Part shown: positions 19,513 through 27,905 of the stretch, piece by piece | Layout of the letters: each line of letters starts with the position of its first letter | How positions within the stretch are numbered: position 1 is the first letter of the stretch | The notes under the pieces: model-generated | Seen by the model: only the letters and a program-made list of their open reading frames with translations | What the model was told of the DNA's origin: nothing | Database searches by the model: none | DNA from: Arminella tubonensis | GTDB taxonomy: Bacteria > Pseudomonadota > Alphaproteobacteria > Rhizobiales > Rhizobiaceae | DNA: 64,000 nucleotides | Reading direction: 5' to 3' | Assembly: GCF_003240585.1 (NCBI RefSeq) | Contig: NZ_PCDP01000082.1 | Coordinates: forward strand, 50,945-114,944 | Made by a program: the position numbers and the translations under genes

Positions 19513-20232
19513 TTACTGTGCTGCCGCACGCGGCTGCAGCTTCTCATCGATCTGGCGCGAAAGAATGGCGGAGAATTCGTCCGCGAAGCCTTCCATACGG
19601 CCGGAAAGCTTGCCGGCATCCGCAGAGAACTTGTTGTAGGCGATAACGGCCGGGATAGCGGCAACAAGGCCGATGGCCGTCGCCAGCAGCGCTTCAGCGA
19701 TGCCGGGTGCCACAACGGCAAGGTTGGTGGTCTTCGAACCGGCGATCGCCTGGAACGAGGTCATGATGCCGACGACGGTACCGAAGAGACCGATGAATGG
19801 CGCAGCCGAGCCAATGGTCGCAAGCGATCCAAGCCGGGCACCGAGATGTTCCGACTCACGAGCAAGGGTCACGTCCATCGCGCGGTCGATACGCATCTGC
19901 AGGCCGATCGGCGACCGCGCGCCGCGCTCGAAGGACTTCTTCCATTCCCGCATCGCGGCAACGAAAATGGCGCTAAGGCCGGTATTGGTGCGCTCAGACA
20001 ACGTCCGGAACAGCTCCTCCAGCGACTGGCCCGACCAGAAAACCTGCTCGAACTGATCGAACTGGCGCCTTGCACGGCCGTAGCTCAAATATTTGTCTAT
20101 GACGATCGCCCAGGTCCACACGGATGCGGCAAGCAATCCGAGCATGACCAGCTTGACGACGATGCCCGCCTGCATGAATAGCGACAATAACGTCACATCC
20201 GTCGTTGCAGCAGCCAATCCAACTTGTTCCAT
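19513..20232 (-). CDS. tolQ: TolQ proton-channel protein (MotA/TolQ/ExbB family)
   Basis: 239 residues from the ATG at 20232 (MEQVGLAAATTDVTLL); an in-frame reading to 20283 adds a non-hydrophobic head and is less likely. Three membrane helices: VVKLVMLGLLAASVWTWAIV, then after a cytosolic loop the pair at GSLATIGSAAPFIGLFGTVVGIM and AEALLATAIGLVAAIPAVIAY, which carry the MotA/ExbB channel signature. It forms the TolQR motor. First gene of tolQRAB-pal; in many relatives ybgC directly precedes it, but here a toxin-antitoxin locus lies between. Confidence 0.95.
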   Translation of the reverse strand: MEQVGLAAATTDVTLLSLFMQAGIVVKLVMLGLLAASVWTWAIVIDKYLSYGRARRQFDQFEQVFWSGQSLEELFRTLSERTNTGLSAIFVAAMREWKKSFERGARSPIGLQMRIDRAMDVTLARESEHLGARLGSLATIGSAAPFIGLFGTVVGIMTSFQAIAGSKTTNLAVVAPGIAEALLATAIGLVAAIPAVIAYNKFSADAGKLSGRMEGFADEFSAILSRQIDEKLQPRAAAQ

Positions 20233-20532
20233 TGATCCAAAATCCCCGAATCCAAACGCCCGGCGCGAGACCGGGCGGCACAAAGTGATCTCGCAAGAAG
20301 TAACTGGCAGCCGCCAACTGAAGACTTTGGCTCAGCCTCCAAGCTTTCTTCTGCCTTCTTGCCGTCAAATTTGGTCAAAGGAAGGCGTGCACCGCACAAT
20401 CTCCGACTTCTGTATTAAGACACTATTATGGTTAAAAGATTGTTACCGTCTGGACACAACTAGAATTAGGGAAATGAGCTGAGATTGATCGTGCAGGCGC
20501 CAAACGACTCCCGGACTTGGAACAGCCGAAGA
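20233..20532. other. gene-free stretch upstream of tolQ
   Basis: About 300 bp between the divergent tolQ start and the promoter of the RHH antitoxin. It must hold the tolQ promoter on the minus strand. An AT-rich patch at 20415-20470 is the likely core region, but I could not fix clear -35/-10 boxes. No RNA gene or ORF with protein-like composition seen. Confidence 0.5.
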
Positions 20533-20586
20533 TTGACACATCGGCTCTGTCAGTCTACTTTTGTAATACAAAACGGGAGATTAGCG
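20533..20586 (+). promoter_or_regulatory. promoter and palindromic operator of the RHH/ParE locus
   Basis: A consensus -35 box TTGACA (20533-20538), 17 bp spacer, and -10 box TACTTT (20556-20561). A perfect palindrome TTTTGTA-A-TACAAAA (20559-20573) overlaps the -10 box, exactly where an autorepressing RHH antitoxin would bind. GGGAGA at 20575-20580 is the ribosome binding site for the ATG at 20587. Confidence 0.65.
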
Positions 20587-20850
20587 ATGCGAAATCAACG
20601 AGAGCTTTCCGATCCTATCACATTGCGCGTCCCTGCTGACATTTTGGCCGAGCTTGAGCAGATAGCGGGGGTTTGCGAGCGGACACGCAGTTGGGTCTTC
20701 GTGAGAGCTCTGAAGGCCTATCTAGCGGCCGAGGGTCGCGAGATTCTAGACATCGCCAAGGCTCGCCGAGAAATGGCAGCAGGCGATGTCCACGATCTGG
20801 AAGACGTCATCGATGAGGTGGCAGCGATCGTTAAAGAGGCGGCAGCTTGA
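20587..20850 (+). CDS. ribbon-helix-helix (CopG/ParD-like) antitoxin
   Basis: 87 residues from the ATG at 20587, supported by GGGAGA upstream. The core PITLRVPADILAELEQIAGVCERTRSWVFVRALKAYLA is a ribbon-helix-helix DNA-binding domain; the acidic C-terminus (DVHDLEDVIDEVAAIVKE) is the toxin-binding tail. Its stop overlaps the toxin start by four bases (ATGA-like coupling), the standard ParDE layout. The toxin gene is broken, so this gene may survive only as a solitary repressor. Confidence 0.87.
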   Translation: MRNQRELSDPITLRVPADILAELEQIAGVCERTRSWVFVRALKAYLAAEGREILDIAKARREMAAGDVHDLEDVIDEVAAIVKEAAA

Positions 20851-21172
20851 AAAAGATTCGTCTCTCCAGCGATGTCAGAGACTACATAAAGTTCGAAGCG
20901 CAATATCTCAAGAATCGAAGTCCAGTTGCTGCCGACCGGTTTCTCAATAATCTGAGAAGGCTGCAAATTAATTGGCGCATTTCCGTCAAATTGGTTTCGA
21001 AAGCGAAGAGGTGCCTGTTCCGGGAATCTTCCGTCTAACGATCGGAGAATATCTGGTCGACTACGAAATCGTCGGTGACTCCATTGAGGTGAGAGCAATC
21101 CGGCATGGTCGCCAGCGACCGCCCGGGTTTGCAATTGATGAAGATTTCGATTTCGAGGACCCGGAACTGTAA
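20847..21172 (+). pseudogene. ParE/RelE-family toxin gene broken by a one-base deletion
   Basis: Two overlapping readings make one RelE/ParE toxin. The first frame gives MKKIRLSSDVRDYIKFEAQ...AADRFLNNLRRLQIN (20847 to about 20970), then loses homology and stops at 21038. The second, in the -1 frame from about 20972, gives LAHFRQIGFESEEVPVPGIFRLTIGEYLVDYEI...RAIRHGRQRPPG, the ParE C-terminal half including the typical RAIRHGRQ. Adding one T in AATTGGCG (about 20970-20974) restores one frame, reading ...LQINLAHFRQIG.... The toxin is therefore probably inactive. A sequencing error could give the same picture. Confidence 0.82.
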
Positions 21173-21241
21173 AGATTGGAGATCTGATCGCATCGCGTCC
21201 GACGACATCGGTAGATATGGCATCAGACTTGCTGAACGAAC

Positions 21242-21703
21242 TCAATCGGCAGCTTCCGACGCCACCAGCATCTGTCGTGCCAGCGCCTCCGGCAGCCGCC
21301 GCGGCCGGCCCTTGGCATTGATGACTGCGATGATGACCTTGGCGGCGATGAGGAGCGTCTCGTCGCGGCGGATTTCCTGGGTGAGAACCATCTTTGCGCC
21401 ACCGGCCTTCTCTGTCGCGGTGCGGATCGTCAGCACGTCGTCCATCCGCGCTGGTCCCTTGAAGTCGATTTCCATGCGGTGGACGACGAAGACCAGGCCC
21501 TCCTCATCGGCGTTGAGGAGTTCGCGCTGTTCCACGCCGAGACAACGCAGATAATCAGTCCGCCCACGCTCCAGGAAATGCAGGTAGCGGGCGTGATAGA
21601 CGAGGCCCGAAAAATCCGTGTCCTCGTAGTAGACCCGCTGCGCCAGCAGATGTCCGCCCGAGGTCAGTTCTCCGGCAATCAGAAACGGGCCGCTATTGTT
21701 CAT
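21242..21703 (-). CDS. ybgC: YbgC-type acyl-CoA thioesterase of the Tol-Pal cluster
   Basis: 153 residues from the ATG at 21703, preceded by GGAG; the longer reading to 21778 is not needed. Hotdog-fold 4-hydroxybenzoyl-CoA thioesterase family: QRVYYEDTDFSGLVYHARYLHFLERGRTDYL carries the YxDTDxxGxVYH signature with the catalytic aspartate. It hydrolyses short or medium acyl-CoA in the cytosol and is a regular member of the tol operon. Here it is separated from tolQ by the TA locus. Confidence 0.94.
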   Translation of the reverse strand: MNNSGPFLIAGELTSGGHLLAQRVYYEDTDFSGLVYHARYLHFLERGRTDYLRCLGVEQRELLNADEEGLVFVVHRMEIDFKGPARMDDVLTIRTATEKAGGAKMVLTQEIRRDETLLIAAKVIIAVINAKGRPRRLPEALARQMLVASEAAD

Positions 21704-21838
21704 CGCCAACTCCAAAAAAATCTGGGGACCCTCTTTGTCTGAAGACTGGTCAACAGGCAAGCATTGAACAATTGTCACATTTCCTAACTATCCGGAAAGA
21801 TACCGGATGGCGATCGACGCGCAGAAGGAGACGATTTC

Positions 21839-23059
21839 ATGAAAATTGCGGTTATGGGCGGCGACGGGTTCATCGGTTGGCCAACATCCCTGCACCTTTC
21901 CGAAGCCGGACATGACGTCCATATCCTCGACAACCTATCCCGACGGTGGATCGACACCGAGCTTGGCGTACAGTCACTGACACCGATGGACTCGATCCAG
22001 GAACGCACCCGCATCTGGCACGCCGAGACCGGGCGACGCATTCATTTCAATCTCATCGACCTCGCGAAAGACTATGAGCTGCTGAAGAAGTGGCTTGCCG
22101 AGCATCGCCCCGACGCGATCGTCCATTTCGCCGAGCAGCGCGCCGCGCCCTATTCGATGAAGAGCGATCGCCACAAGAACTACACGGTCAACAACAACGT
22201 CAACGCGTCCCACAATCTCTTGAATGCGCTGGTCGAGCTCAACCTCGACGCCCACCTCGTCCATCTCGGCACCATGGGGGTCTATGGCTATTCGACGATC
22301 GGTGCCGCCATCCCGGAGGGTTACCTGCCGGTCGGAATCGAGACCGCGGATGGGCGCACCGTCAGCCAGGAAATCCTCTATCCGGCCAATCCCGGCTCGA
22401 TCTACCACATGACAAAGTGCCTCGATCAGCTTCTCTTCCAGTTCTACGCCAAGAACGACGGCCTGAGGATCACCGATCTGCACCAGGGCATCGTCTGGGG
22501 CACGCACACAGAGCAGACGCGCCGCCACCCGCAACTCATCAACCGCTTCGATTATGACGGCGACTACGGCACGGTGCTGAACCGTTTCCTGATCCAGGCC
22601 GCGATCGGCTATCCGCTGACCGTCCACGGCACCGGCGGCCAGACCCGCGCCTTCATCCACATCCAGGATTCGGTGCGTTGCATTGAACTGGCGGTGAAGA
22701 ACCCGCCGGCGCGCAATTCACGTGTCGAAATTTTCAACCAGATGACGGAAACCCACCGCATCCGCGATCTGGCTGAGATGATCGCAAGGATGAGCGGATC
22801 GGAGATTCTCTGGCTGCCCAACCCACGCAAGGAAGCGCCGGAAAACGAACTGATCGTCGAAAACGAGAAGTTCAAAAACCTCGGCCTCGACCCGATCACG
22901 CTCAAGGCTGGCCTTCTCGGCGAAATCGTCGACGTTGCCAGGAAGTTCGCCTATCGCGTCGACCGCGCCCGCGTGCCTGCCGTCTCGGCCTGGACGAAGG
23001 ACCTCGCCGCCACTGTCAATCATGATCCCGAGGGCAAGCGATTGAAGTCCGTCTCATGA
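21839..23059 (+). CDS. sqdB: UDP-sulfoquinovose synthase (SqdB)
   Basis: 406 residues. SDR-type NAD enzyme that makes UDP-sulfoquinovose from UDP-glucose and sulfite, the head-group donor of the sulfolipid SQDG. The Rossmann motif is GGDGFIGW (7-14); the catalytic residues are T145 (HLGTMGVYG), Y189 and K193 (SIYHMTK). The long insert RWIDTELGVQSLTPMDSI and FAEQRAAPYSMKS are typical of SQD1/SqdB. It overlaps the next gene by four bases (ATGA), so sqdB-sqdD-sqdC form one operon. Divergent from ybgC. Confidence 0.93.
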   Translation: MKIAVMGGDGFIGWPTSLHLSEAGHDVHILDNLSRRWIDTELGVQSLTPMDSIQERTRIWHAETGRRIHFNLIDLAKDYELLKKWLAEHRPDAIVHFAEQRAAPYSMKSDRHKNYTVNNNVNASHNLLNALVELNLDAHLVHLGTMGVYGYSTIGAAIPEGYLPVGIETADGRTVSQEILYPANPGSIYHMTKCLDQLLFQFYAKNDGLRITDLHQGIVWGTHTEQTRRHPQLINRFDYDGDYGTVLNRFLIQAAIGYPLTVHGTGGQTRAFIHIQDSVRCIELAVKNPPARNSRVEIFNQMTETHRIRDLAEMIARMSGSEILWLPNPRKEAPENELIVENEKFKNLGLDPITLKAGLLGEIVDVARKFAYRVDRARVPAVSAWTKDLAATVNHDPEGKRLKSVS

Positions 23060-23922
23060 TGTTCGGGAGCGAAATCCTGCAGGGCATACGGCCGCGCACG
23101 AGCCCGCGCTCGCGTCAGGCCTACGTCACGCTGGTCACCAACGCCGATTATGCAATGGGCGCGCTGGCGCTCGCCCGCTCGCTTTCATACACCACGACAT
23201 CAGCCGATATCGTGGTTCTACATACCGCAGGGGTGGACGAACGCGACCTCGAACCGCTCGCACTGATAGGCTGCCGGCTGGTTGAAGCTGCGCATCTTCC
23301 GCTCTCAGACGACTTCAACGAACGGCACGCGCGCGGCAACCTGCACGCCGCCGCCCCCTTCACGAAGGGCAGGAAGCCCTCCTTTCACTCCCCGCTCGAC
23401 AACTTCTGCAAACTACGGCTCTGGCAGCTCATCGACTACGACACCTGCGTTTTCATCGACGCCGACGCAATCGTCCTGAAGAACGTCGACAGGCTCTTCG
23501 AATATCCCGAATTTTCGGCAGCACCCAATGTCTACGAGAGCCTCGCCGATTTTCAGCGGATGAATTCGGGCGTCTTCGTTGCCCGCCCGTCCCTTGCCAC
23601 CTTCAATGAGATGCAGGCCATGCTTGATCGGCCGGGCGCATTCTGGCGAAGGACGGATCAGACCTTCCTCGAGACGTTTTTCCCGGATTGGCACGGACTA
23701 CCGGTCTTCATGAACATGCTCCAATATGTATGGTTCACCATGCCCGCTCTTTGGGACTGGAACAGCATTTCAATCCTGCACTACCAATATGAAAAGCCAT
23801 GGGAGCAGAATCACCCAAAGGCTGATAGATTGAAACCGCTGATTGATTTGTGGCATCATATTCACCTCGGGCATGGTGTTCCGGATGTTGCCGCTCTTGC
23901 CAATCCGAAAGAGGCTGCATGA
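23056..23922 (+). CDS. sqdD: glycogenin-like glycosyltransferase of the sulfolipid operon
   Basis: 288 residues, GT8/glycogenin type: AYVTLVTNADYAMGALALARSL at the N-terminus, VFIDADAIVLKNVDRLFE with the DXD metal site at D135 and D137, and FNSG-like MNSGVFVARPS. Downstream of sqdB and upstream of sqdC with four-base overlaps on both sides, matching the sqdBDC operon of sulfolipid-making alphaproteobacteria. Thus the expected role is transfer of sulfoquinovose to diacylglycerol or an intermediate. The symbol is assigned from context plus family. Confidence 0.82.
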   Translation: MMFGSEILQGIRPRTSPRSRQAYVTLVTNADYAMGALALARSLSYTTTSADIVVLHTAGVDERDLEPLALIGCRLVEAAHLPLSDDFNERHARGNLHAAAPFTKGRKPSFHSPLDNFCKLRLWQLIDYDTCVFIDADAIVLKNVDRLFEYPEFSAAPNVYESLADFQRMNSGVFVARPSLATFNEMQAMLDRPGAFWRRTDQTFLETFFPDWHGLPVFMNMLQYVWFTMPALWDWNSISILHYQYEKPWEQNHPKADRLKPLIDLWHHIHLGHGVPDVAALANPKEAA

Positions 23923-24872
23923 AGGTTCTGGTATCAGGTGGAACAGGTCTCGTCGGCCGTCATGTCGTCGAAGAATTGTTGTCCCACGGGTACGCCGTCG
24001 CAATAGGCGGGCGCAATGCCCCTGCAGACGGCTTGTTCTCGAAGCCCGTCGACTTTGTTCCCTTGACGCTCGATCCGGATGTCGATCAGCGCAGCGCTTT
24101 TGACGAGGCCTATTTCTTCGTGCACGCCGCCTTCGACCACCTGCCCGGCAAATATCGTGGCGGCGAAGGCAGCGACCCGGATGGCTTTCGCCGTCTCAAT
24201 CTCGACGGCAGCGTGAAGCTCTTCGAAACAGCACAGCGCGCCGGCATTCGCCGCTGCATTTTCCTGTCCTCACGCGCCGTCTACGGCGACGGGCTCGCCG
24301 GCGAGATCCTCTTCGAGACCACCGAAACAGCACCCAACACGCTCTATGGCGAGGTGAAACTCAATGCCGAGCGTGCTCTCCTGTCGATGACCCAGCCCGG
24401 TTTTGTCGGCGTGAGCCTGCGTGCGACGGGCGTCTACGGCGACCTTCAGCCGAACAAATGGGACAGGCTCTTCGATGACTATCTTAACGGGCGCCCCGTT
24501 GCATCACGGGCGGGAACGGAGGTTCACGGCCGCGATCTGGCCCGCGCCATCAGGTTGATGCTCGAAACCGAGAGCACGCGCGTCGACGGAGAAGTCTTCA
24601 ACGTCTCGGATGTCCTGACGGACACCCACGAGCTGCTTGCTGTGCTTCAGGAAGCCACCCGCTGTCCGCATCCCCTGCCCGCGTCGGCGCCGCATTCTAT
24701 CGTCAGTGAAATGGATACGACAAAGATCCGGGCGCTCGGCTGGACCGGCGGCGGCAAGGAGTTGCTGGGGCACACGATCCGGCATCTGGCGGCGGGCATT
24801 GCCTCGCCGGGCTCATTCAAGCCATCAGCACCGTCTCGCTCCAGCCAAGAGCCGCAAGCTCGCTCGCTCTGA
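23919..24872 (+). CDS. sqdC: NAD-dependent epimerase/reductase of the sulfolipid operon
   Basis: 317 residues from the ATG at 23919, which overlaps the sqdD stop (ATGA); the upstream in-frame extension lies inside sqdD. Extended SDR protein: KVLVSGGTGLVGRHVVEELL is the nucleotide-binding motif, FLSSRAVYGDG is the strand with the catalytic serine, and TLYGEVKLNAE contains the YxxxK pair. In the sqdBDC arrangement this slot holds sqdC, a reductase-like protein whose exact step in SQDG synthesis is uncertain. Its last 56 bp overlap the convergent DinB gene. Confidence 0.78.
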   Translation: MKVLVSGGTGLVGRHVVEELLSHGYAVAIGGRNAPADGLFSKPVDFVPLTLDPDVDQRSAFDEAYFFVHAAFDHLPGKYRGGEGSDPDGFRRLNLDGSVKLFETAQRAGIRRCIFLSSRAVYGDGLAGEILFETTETAPNTLYGEVKLNAERALLSMTQPGFVGVSLRATGVYGDLQPNKWDRLFDDYLNGRPVASRAGTEVHGRDLARAIRLMLETESTRVDGEVFNVSDVLTDTHELLAVLQEATRCPHPLPASAPHSIVSEMDTTKIRALGWTGGGKELLGHTIRHLAAGIASPGSFKPSAPSRSSQEPQARSL

Positions 24873-25380
24873 AGCGGGCATCGTCGGCGACGATGAATTC
24901 GTCGAGCTGGGGTGGCCTGACGCTGCTGCCCGCCAACATCGCATGTACCTGCCCCCTGTGGTGGGTCTGATGCTGGAACAGGTGGCTCAACACATCCTCC
25001 ATAAGCTCCGGCTGAATGCGATCGCCACGATGAAGATTGATCACGCCCGCCAGCGCGGTGGGGGTCAGCGTTTCACAGATCGCGACCAGCCGACTGTCCA
25101 CCTTGGACTGTTCGATGGCGAGTGCTGCGACCGTCTGGCAGGGTTCCTCGACTTTCCAGGCCTCGCGACCAAGGCTTCCGCCTTCCAGGCCATCGACGTA
25201 GAACCAGTCGACGACCAGAATATGATTGAGCGTCGCCTTGATGGACGGAAAGAAACTCGTCCGCGGCGCTTCGAACTCTGCCGGAGCCAGAGCCGCGCAG
25301 GCCTGATGCAATCGATGGTTGGCGAGCACGTTGTTGTAGGCAAGCTTGCGAAACATGCGGCCCGGATCAAAATCAGCCAT
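24817..25380 (-). CDS. DinB/YfiT-family metal-binding protein
   Basis: 187 residues. Four-helix DinB-like fold with the family's three histidines: KATLNHILVVDWFYVDGL (first His) and SHLFQHQTHHRGQVHAML (the closing HxxxHRGQ motif). These bind a divalent metal. The function in the family is varied (thiol transferases, hydrolases, stress proteins) and cannot be told here. It follows ruvB by 44 bp on the same strand, so it may be transcribed with the ruv genes; its 3' end overlaps the convergent sqdC. Confidence 0.87.
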   Translation of the reverse strand: MADFDPGRMFRKLAYNNVLANHRLHQACAALAPAEFEAPRTSFFPSIKATLNHILVVDWFYVDGLEGGSLGREAWKVEEPCQTVAALAIEQSKVDSRLVAICETLTPTALAGVINLHRGDRIQPELMEDVLSHLFQHQTHHRGQVHAMLAGSSVRPPQLDEFIVADDARFRASELAALGWSETVLMA

Positions 25381-25424
25381 GGAACGTCTCCTGGAGCTTT
25401 GCAGGTCAAAACAGACGGCGAAGG

Positions 25425-26465
25425 CTAGTCGCCTTCCTGGAATAATCGAAACTGGGCCGCCTCCATATCCTCCGGCGGTTGCAGCCCGAGGTGCTTCCAG
25501 GCAATTGCCGTCAGCACGCGCCCGCGCGGGGTGCGCTGGATGAAACCCTGTTGGATCATGTAGGGTTCGATGATGTCCTCGATCGCATCGCGCGGCTCGG
25601 AAAGCCCTGCGGCAATGGTTTCGATCCCGACGGGTCCGCCACCGAAATTGACGGCGATCATGTTCAGGTAGCGCTTGTCGAGCTGGTCGAGGCCGAGATT
25701 GTCGACCAGCAGCCGGGTCAGCGCTTCATCGGCGATCTGCTTCGTCACAGCTTCGACCTTGGCCACCTCTGCAAAATCGCGCACCCGTCGCAACAGGCGG
25801 CCGGCGATACGCGGCGTCCCTCGTGCCCGTCTGGCGATCTCCCGGGCGCCCTCCTCCGTGACGCCGAGACCCATCAGCCGCGCGCCGCGCCTGACGATCA
25901 GTTCCAGCTCCTCGACCGTATAGAAATTGAGGCGCACCGGAATGCCGAAGCGATCGCGCAACGGCGTCGTCAGCAGGCCGAGACGGGTCGTTGCCGCTAC
26001 CAGCGTGAATCTGGCAAGGTCGATCTTCACCGAACGCGCAGCCGGTCCCTCGCCGATGATCAGATCGAGCTGGAAGTCCTCCATTGCAGGATAGAGGATT
26101 TCCTCCACCGCAGGGCTCAGCCGGTGGATTTCGTCGATGAAAAGCACGTCGCGGTCTTCGAGATTGGTCAGCAGGGCTGCAAGATCGCCGGCCTTGGCGA
26201 TGACAGGACCCGACGTCGAGCGGAAATTGACACCAAGCTCCTTCGCCATGATCTGCGCGAGAGTCGTCTTGCCGAGACCGGGAGGACCGACGAAAAGAAC
26301 GTGGTCCAGCGCCTCGCCGCGACCTTTCGCCGCCTCGATAAACACCTTCAGATTGGCGCGGGCCTCCGCCTGGCCGGTGAATTCGTCCAGCGACTGCGGT
26401 CGCAGCGTCACATCCAGATCTTCCCCACGCTTGTCAGGCGCTATCAGACGGGCTGGCTCGCTCAT
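25425..26465 (-). CDS. ruvB: Holliday junction branch-migration ATPase RuvB
   Basis: 346 residues. AAA+ motor that drives branch migration of Holliday junctions with RuvA. LRPQSLDEFTGQ at the N-terminus, Walker A GPPGLGKT at 60-67, Walker B FIDEIHRL at 109-116, sensor TTRLGLLTTPLRDRFG, and a C-terminal winged helix (QGFIQRTPRGR). Separated from ruvA by 78 bp on the same strand. Confidence 0.98.
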   Translation of the reverse strand: MSEPARLIAPDKRGEDLDVTLRPQSLDEFTGQAEARANLKVFIEAAKGRGEALDHVLFVGPPGLGKTTLAQIMAKELGVNFRSTSGPVIAKAGDLAALLTNLEDRDVLFIDEIHRLSPAVEEILYPAMEDFQLDLIIGEGPAARSVKIDLARFTLVAATTRLGLLTTPLRDRFGIPVRLNFYTVEELELIVRRGARLMGLGVTEEGAREIARRARGTPRIAGRLLRRVRDFAEVAKVEAVTKQIADEALTRLLVDNLGLDQLDKRYLNMIAVNFGGGPVGIETIAAGLSEPRDAIEDIIEPYMIQQGFIQRTPRGRVLTAIAWKHLGLQPPEDMEAAQFRLFQEGD

Positions 26466-26543
26466 ATCAGAAATTCCATTCCAGGTATTTCGCCTGTGAC
26501 TCTTTCATCGAGGGTCGCAGGGAAACTGCGTCATGAAAAGGGT

Positions 26544-27161
26544 TCACCGCGACAATTCCTTCAGTCCCAGCCGGATCAGCTTGGCGCTATCCGCATCTTC
26601 GCCGGCCGTTTTCATCGCGGCGGCGATAGCGTTGGCTGCCTGATCGCGGGAGTAGCCGAGGTTGGTCAGCGCCGAGACCGCGTCGGCAACGGGCGCTGCT
26701 GCAACCCCCTCGCCTAGCTCCTGCTTCAGGCCGATGTTGATCGCGCCTTCGCCGGCAAACGCCGGCGCCTTGTTCTTCAGCTCTATTACCATACGCGTCG
26801 CCACCTTTGGCCCCACGCCCGGCGCCCGGGAAACGGCTGTCTTGTCCTGAAGCGCAATCGCATTGGCAAGCTCCGACGGCGTCAGTGTCGACAGAACGGC
26901 AAGCGCCACCTTGGCACCGACGCCCTGTACGCTCTGAAGCAGGTTGAACCACTCCCGCTCCAGCACCGTCATGAAGCCGAAGAGCTTCAACTGGTCCTCA
27001 CGTACATAGGTCTCGATGAAAAGCACGCAGGCCTCCCCCACCGATCCCAGCCGCGACAGGGTGCGGGCCGAGCAGAAGGCGACGTAGCAGACGCCATGCA
27101 CATCGACGAGCGCATAGTCCTCGCCGATCTCCTCGATAGTGCCTTTCAGCTTGCCGATCAT
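26544..27161 (-). CDS. ruvA: Holliday junction-binding protein RuvA
   Basis: 205 residues from the ATG at 27161 (MIGKLKGTIEEIGEDY), the family-standard start and length. It has the N-terminal OB fold, two helix-hairpin-helix motifs (LLQSVQGVGAKVALAVL and RAPGVGPKVATRMVIELK), and a C-terminal RuvB-binding domain (VSALTNLGYSRDQAANAI). Its start lies only 11 bp after the vapC stop, so ruvA is probably transcribed through the VapBC module and possibly from its promoter. Confidence 0.97.
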   Translation of the reverse strand: MIGKLKGTIEEIGEDYALVDVHGVCYVAFCSARTLSRLGSVGEACVLFIETYVREDQLKLFGFMTVLEREWFNLLQSVQGVGAKVALAVLSTLTPSELANAIALQDKTAVSRAPGVGPKVATRMVIELKNKAPAFAGEGAINIGLKQELGEGVAAAPVADAVSALTNLGYSRDQAANAIAAAMKTAGEDADSAKLIRLGLKELSR

Positions 27162-27172
27162 GGGAAATTCCG

Positions 27173-27586
27173 TCAGGGATGGGTTTCGGGGGTGATGAGG
27201 CTGATAGACGGAAAGTAAGAGCGATAACCCTTGGGATCGCGCGTCAACAAGGCATAGCCTCTGATTGCAGCATGCGCCCCTATCAGGAAATCGGGCAGAA
27301 TACGCTCGCGCTCTCCTCCACCCTTCCGATACAATCTGAAAGCAGCCGCCGCTGCAAACGCAGCCGGCCAAGGCAAATTCTCCCGGCGAAATTCGCTCTC
27401 GGGTAGCAATCGGTCAACCTCGTCCATTGCCCTGTAGCGCACCGAAAACTCCGCATAGATTATAGGATTGATAACGACAGGGCCGCTCTTGAAAGCGGAA
27501 AAAACCTGCTCGTGAGACCAGTTGTGCCAGGTCGAACCTGGGATTGCCAGGTCAACCAAGACATTTGTGTCAATGATCGTGACCAT
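27173..27586 (-). CDS. vapC: VapC-type PIN-domain toxin
   Basis: 137 residues, PIN-domain ribonuclease. The acidic active-site residues are D6 (IIDTNVLVDL), E46 (YAEFSVRY), D99 (LPDFLIGAHA) and D117 (TRDPKGY), all present. VapC toxins cut tRNA or rRNA and need magnesium. The antitoxin gene ends 4 bp upstream. The module sits between ruvC and ruvA, an unusual place inside a conserved repair cluster. The gene looks intact. Confidence 0.9.
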   Translation of the reverse strand: MVTIIDTNVLVDLAIPGSTWHNWSHEQVFSAFKSGPVVINPIIYAEFSVRYRAMDEVDRLLPESEFRRENLPWPAAFAAAAAFRLYRKGGGERERILPDFLIGAHAAIRGYALLTRDPKGYRSYFPSISLITPETHP

Positions 27587-27590
27587 TCAT

Positions 27591-27842
27591 TTATCGGTCG
27601 CGCGTCATCGACATAAGCGCATCGGCATCGACATCCTGATCGCCGCTTCCTTCCAATTGCCGAAGTGTGGCGACGAAGCGATCGAGCCGCTGTCGATCCT
27701 CGATCTGCTGCTTGCCGTTCTTCGGAGCGACCACTAGCTTTCCACCTTCTACCGAAAAGATAACCTCGCTATTGAGTTCAATGCCTGCCAATTCCCGCAA
27801 ATCGCGCGGAATGGTGACTTGTCCCTTTGCTGTTACTCGCAT
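27591..27842 (-). CDS. vapB: VapB-type antitoxin (SpoVT/AbrB fold)
   Basis: 83 residues. The N-terminus RVTAKGQVTIPRDLRELAGIELNSEVIFSVEGGKLVVAPK is a classic AbrB/MazE swapped-hairpin DNA-binding domain. The C-terminal half (QRLDRFVATLRQLEGSGDQ... ADALMSMTRD) is the toxin-binding tail; the closing ALMSMTRDR motif is common among VapB partners of such VapCs. It has its own promoter/operator just upstream, between it and ruvC. Confidence 0.9.
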   Translation of the reverse strand: MRVTAKGQVTIPRDLRELAGIELNSEVIFSVEGGKLVVAPKNGKQQIEDRQRLDRFVATLRQLEGSGDQDVDADALMSMTRDR

Positions 27843-27863
27843 CAGCCTGCTCCGTGTTTGCCT

Positions 27864-27898
27864 TGGTAAGAATTATCATTACCACAGGAACAAGTCAA
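27864..27898 (-). promoter_or_regulatory. promoter and operator of vapBC
   Basis: On the minus strand a -35 box TTGACT (27898-27893), 17-bp spacer and -10 box TAATTC (27875-27870) precede vapB. A perfect inverted repeat TGGTAA-N9-TTACCA (27864-27884) covers the -10 region, as expected for autorepression by VapB. The whole element fits in the 63 bp between ruvC and vapB. Confidence 0.6.
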
Positions 27899-27905
27899 GA
27901 ACACC

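Noticed and set aside
18129..19646. 505-codon plus-strand reading across tolA-tolR
   Set aside because: Arg/Leu/Gly-rich antisense shadow of the low-complexity TolA linker.
21839..24872. sqdBDC operon as a recent insertion between ybgC and ruvB
   Set aside because: Base composition matches the neighbours and, as far as I recall, sqd genes lie near ruv and tol genes in other Rhizobiaceae, so the position is probably ancestral.
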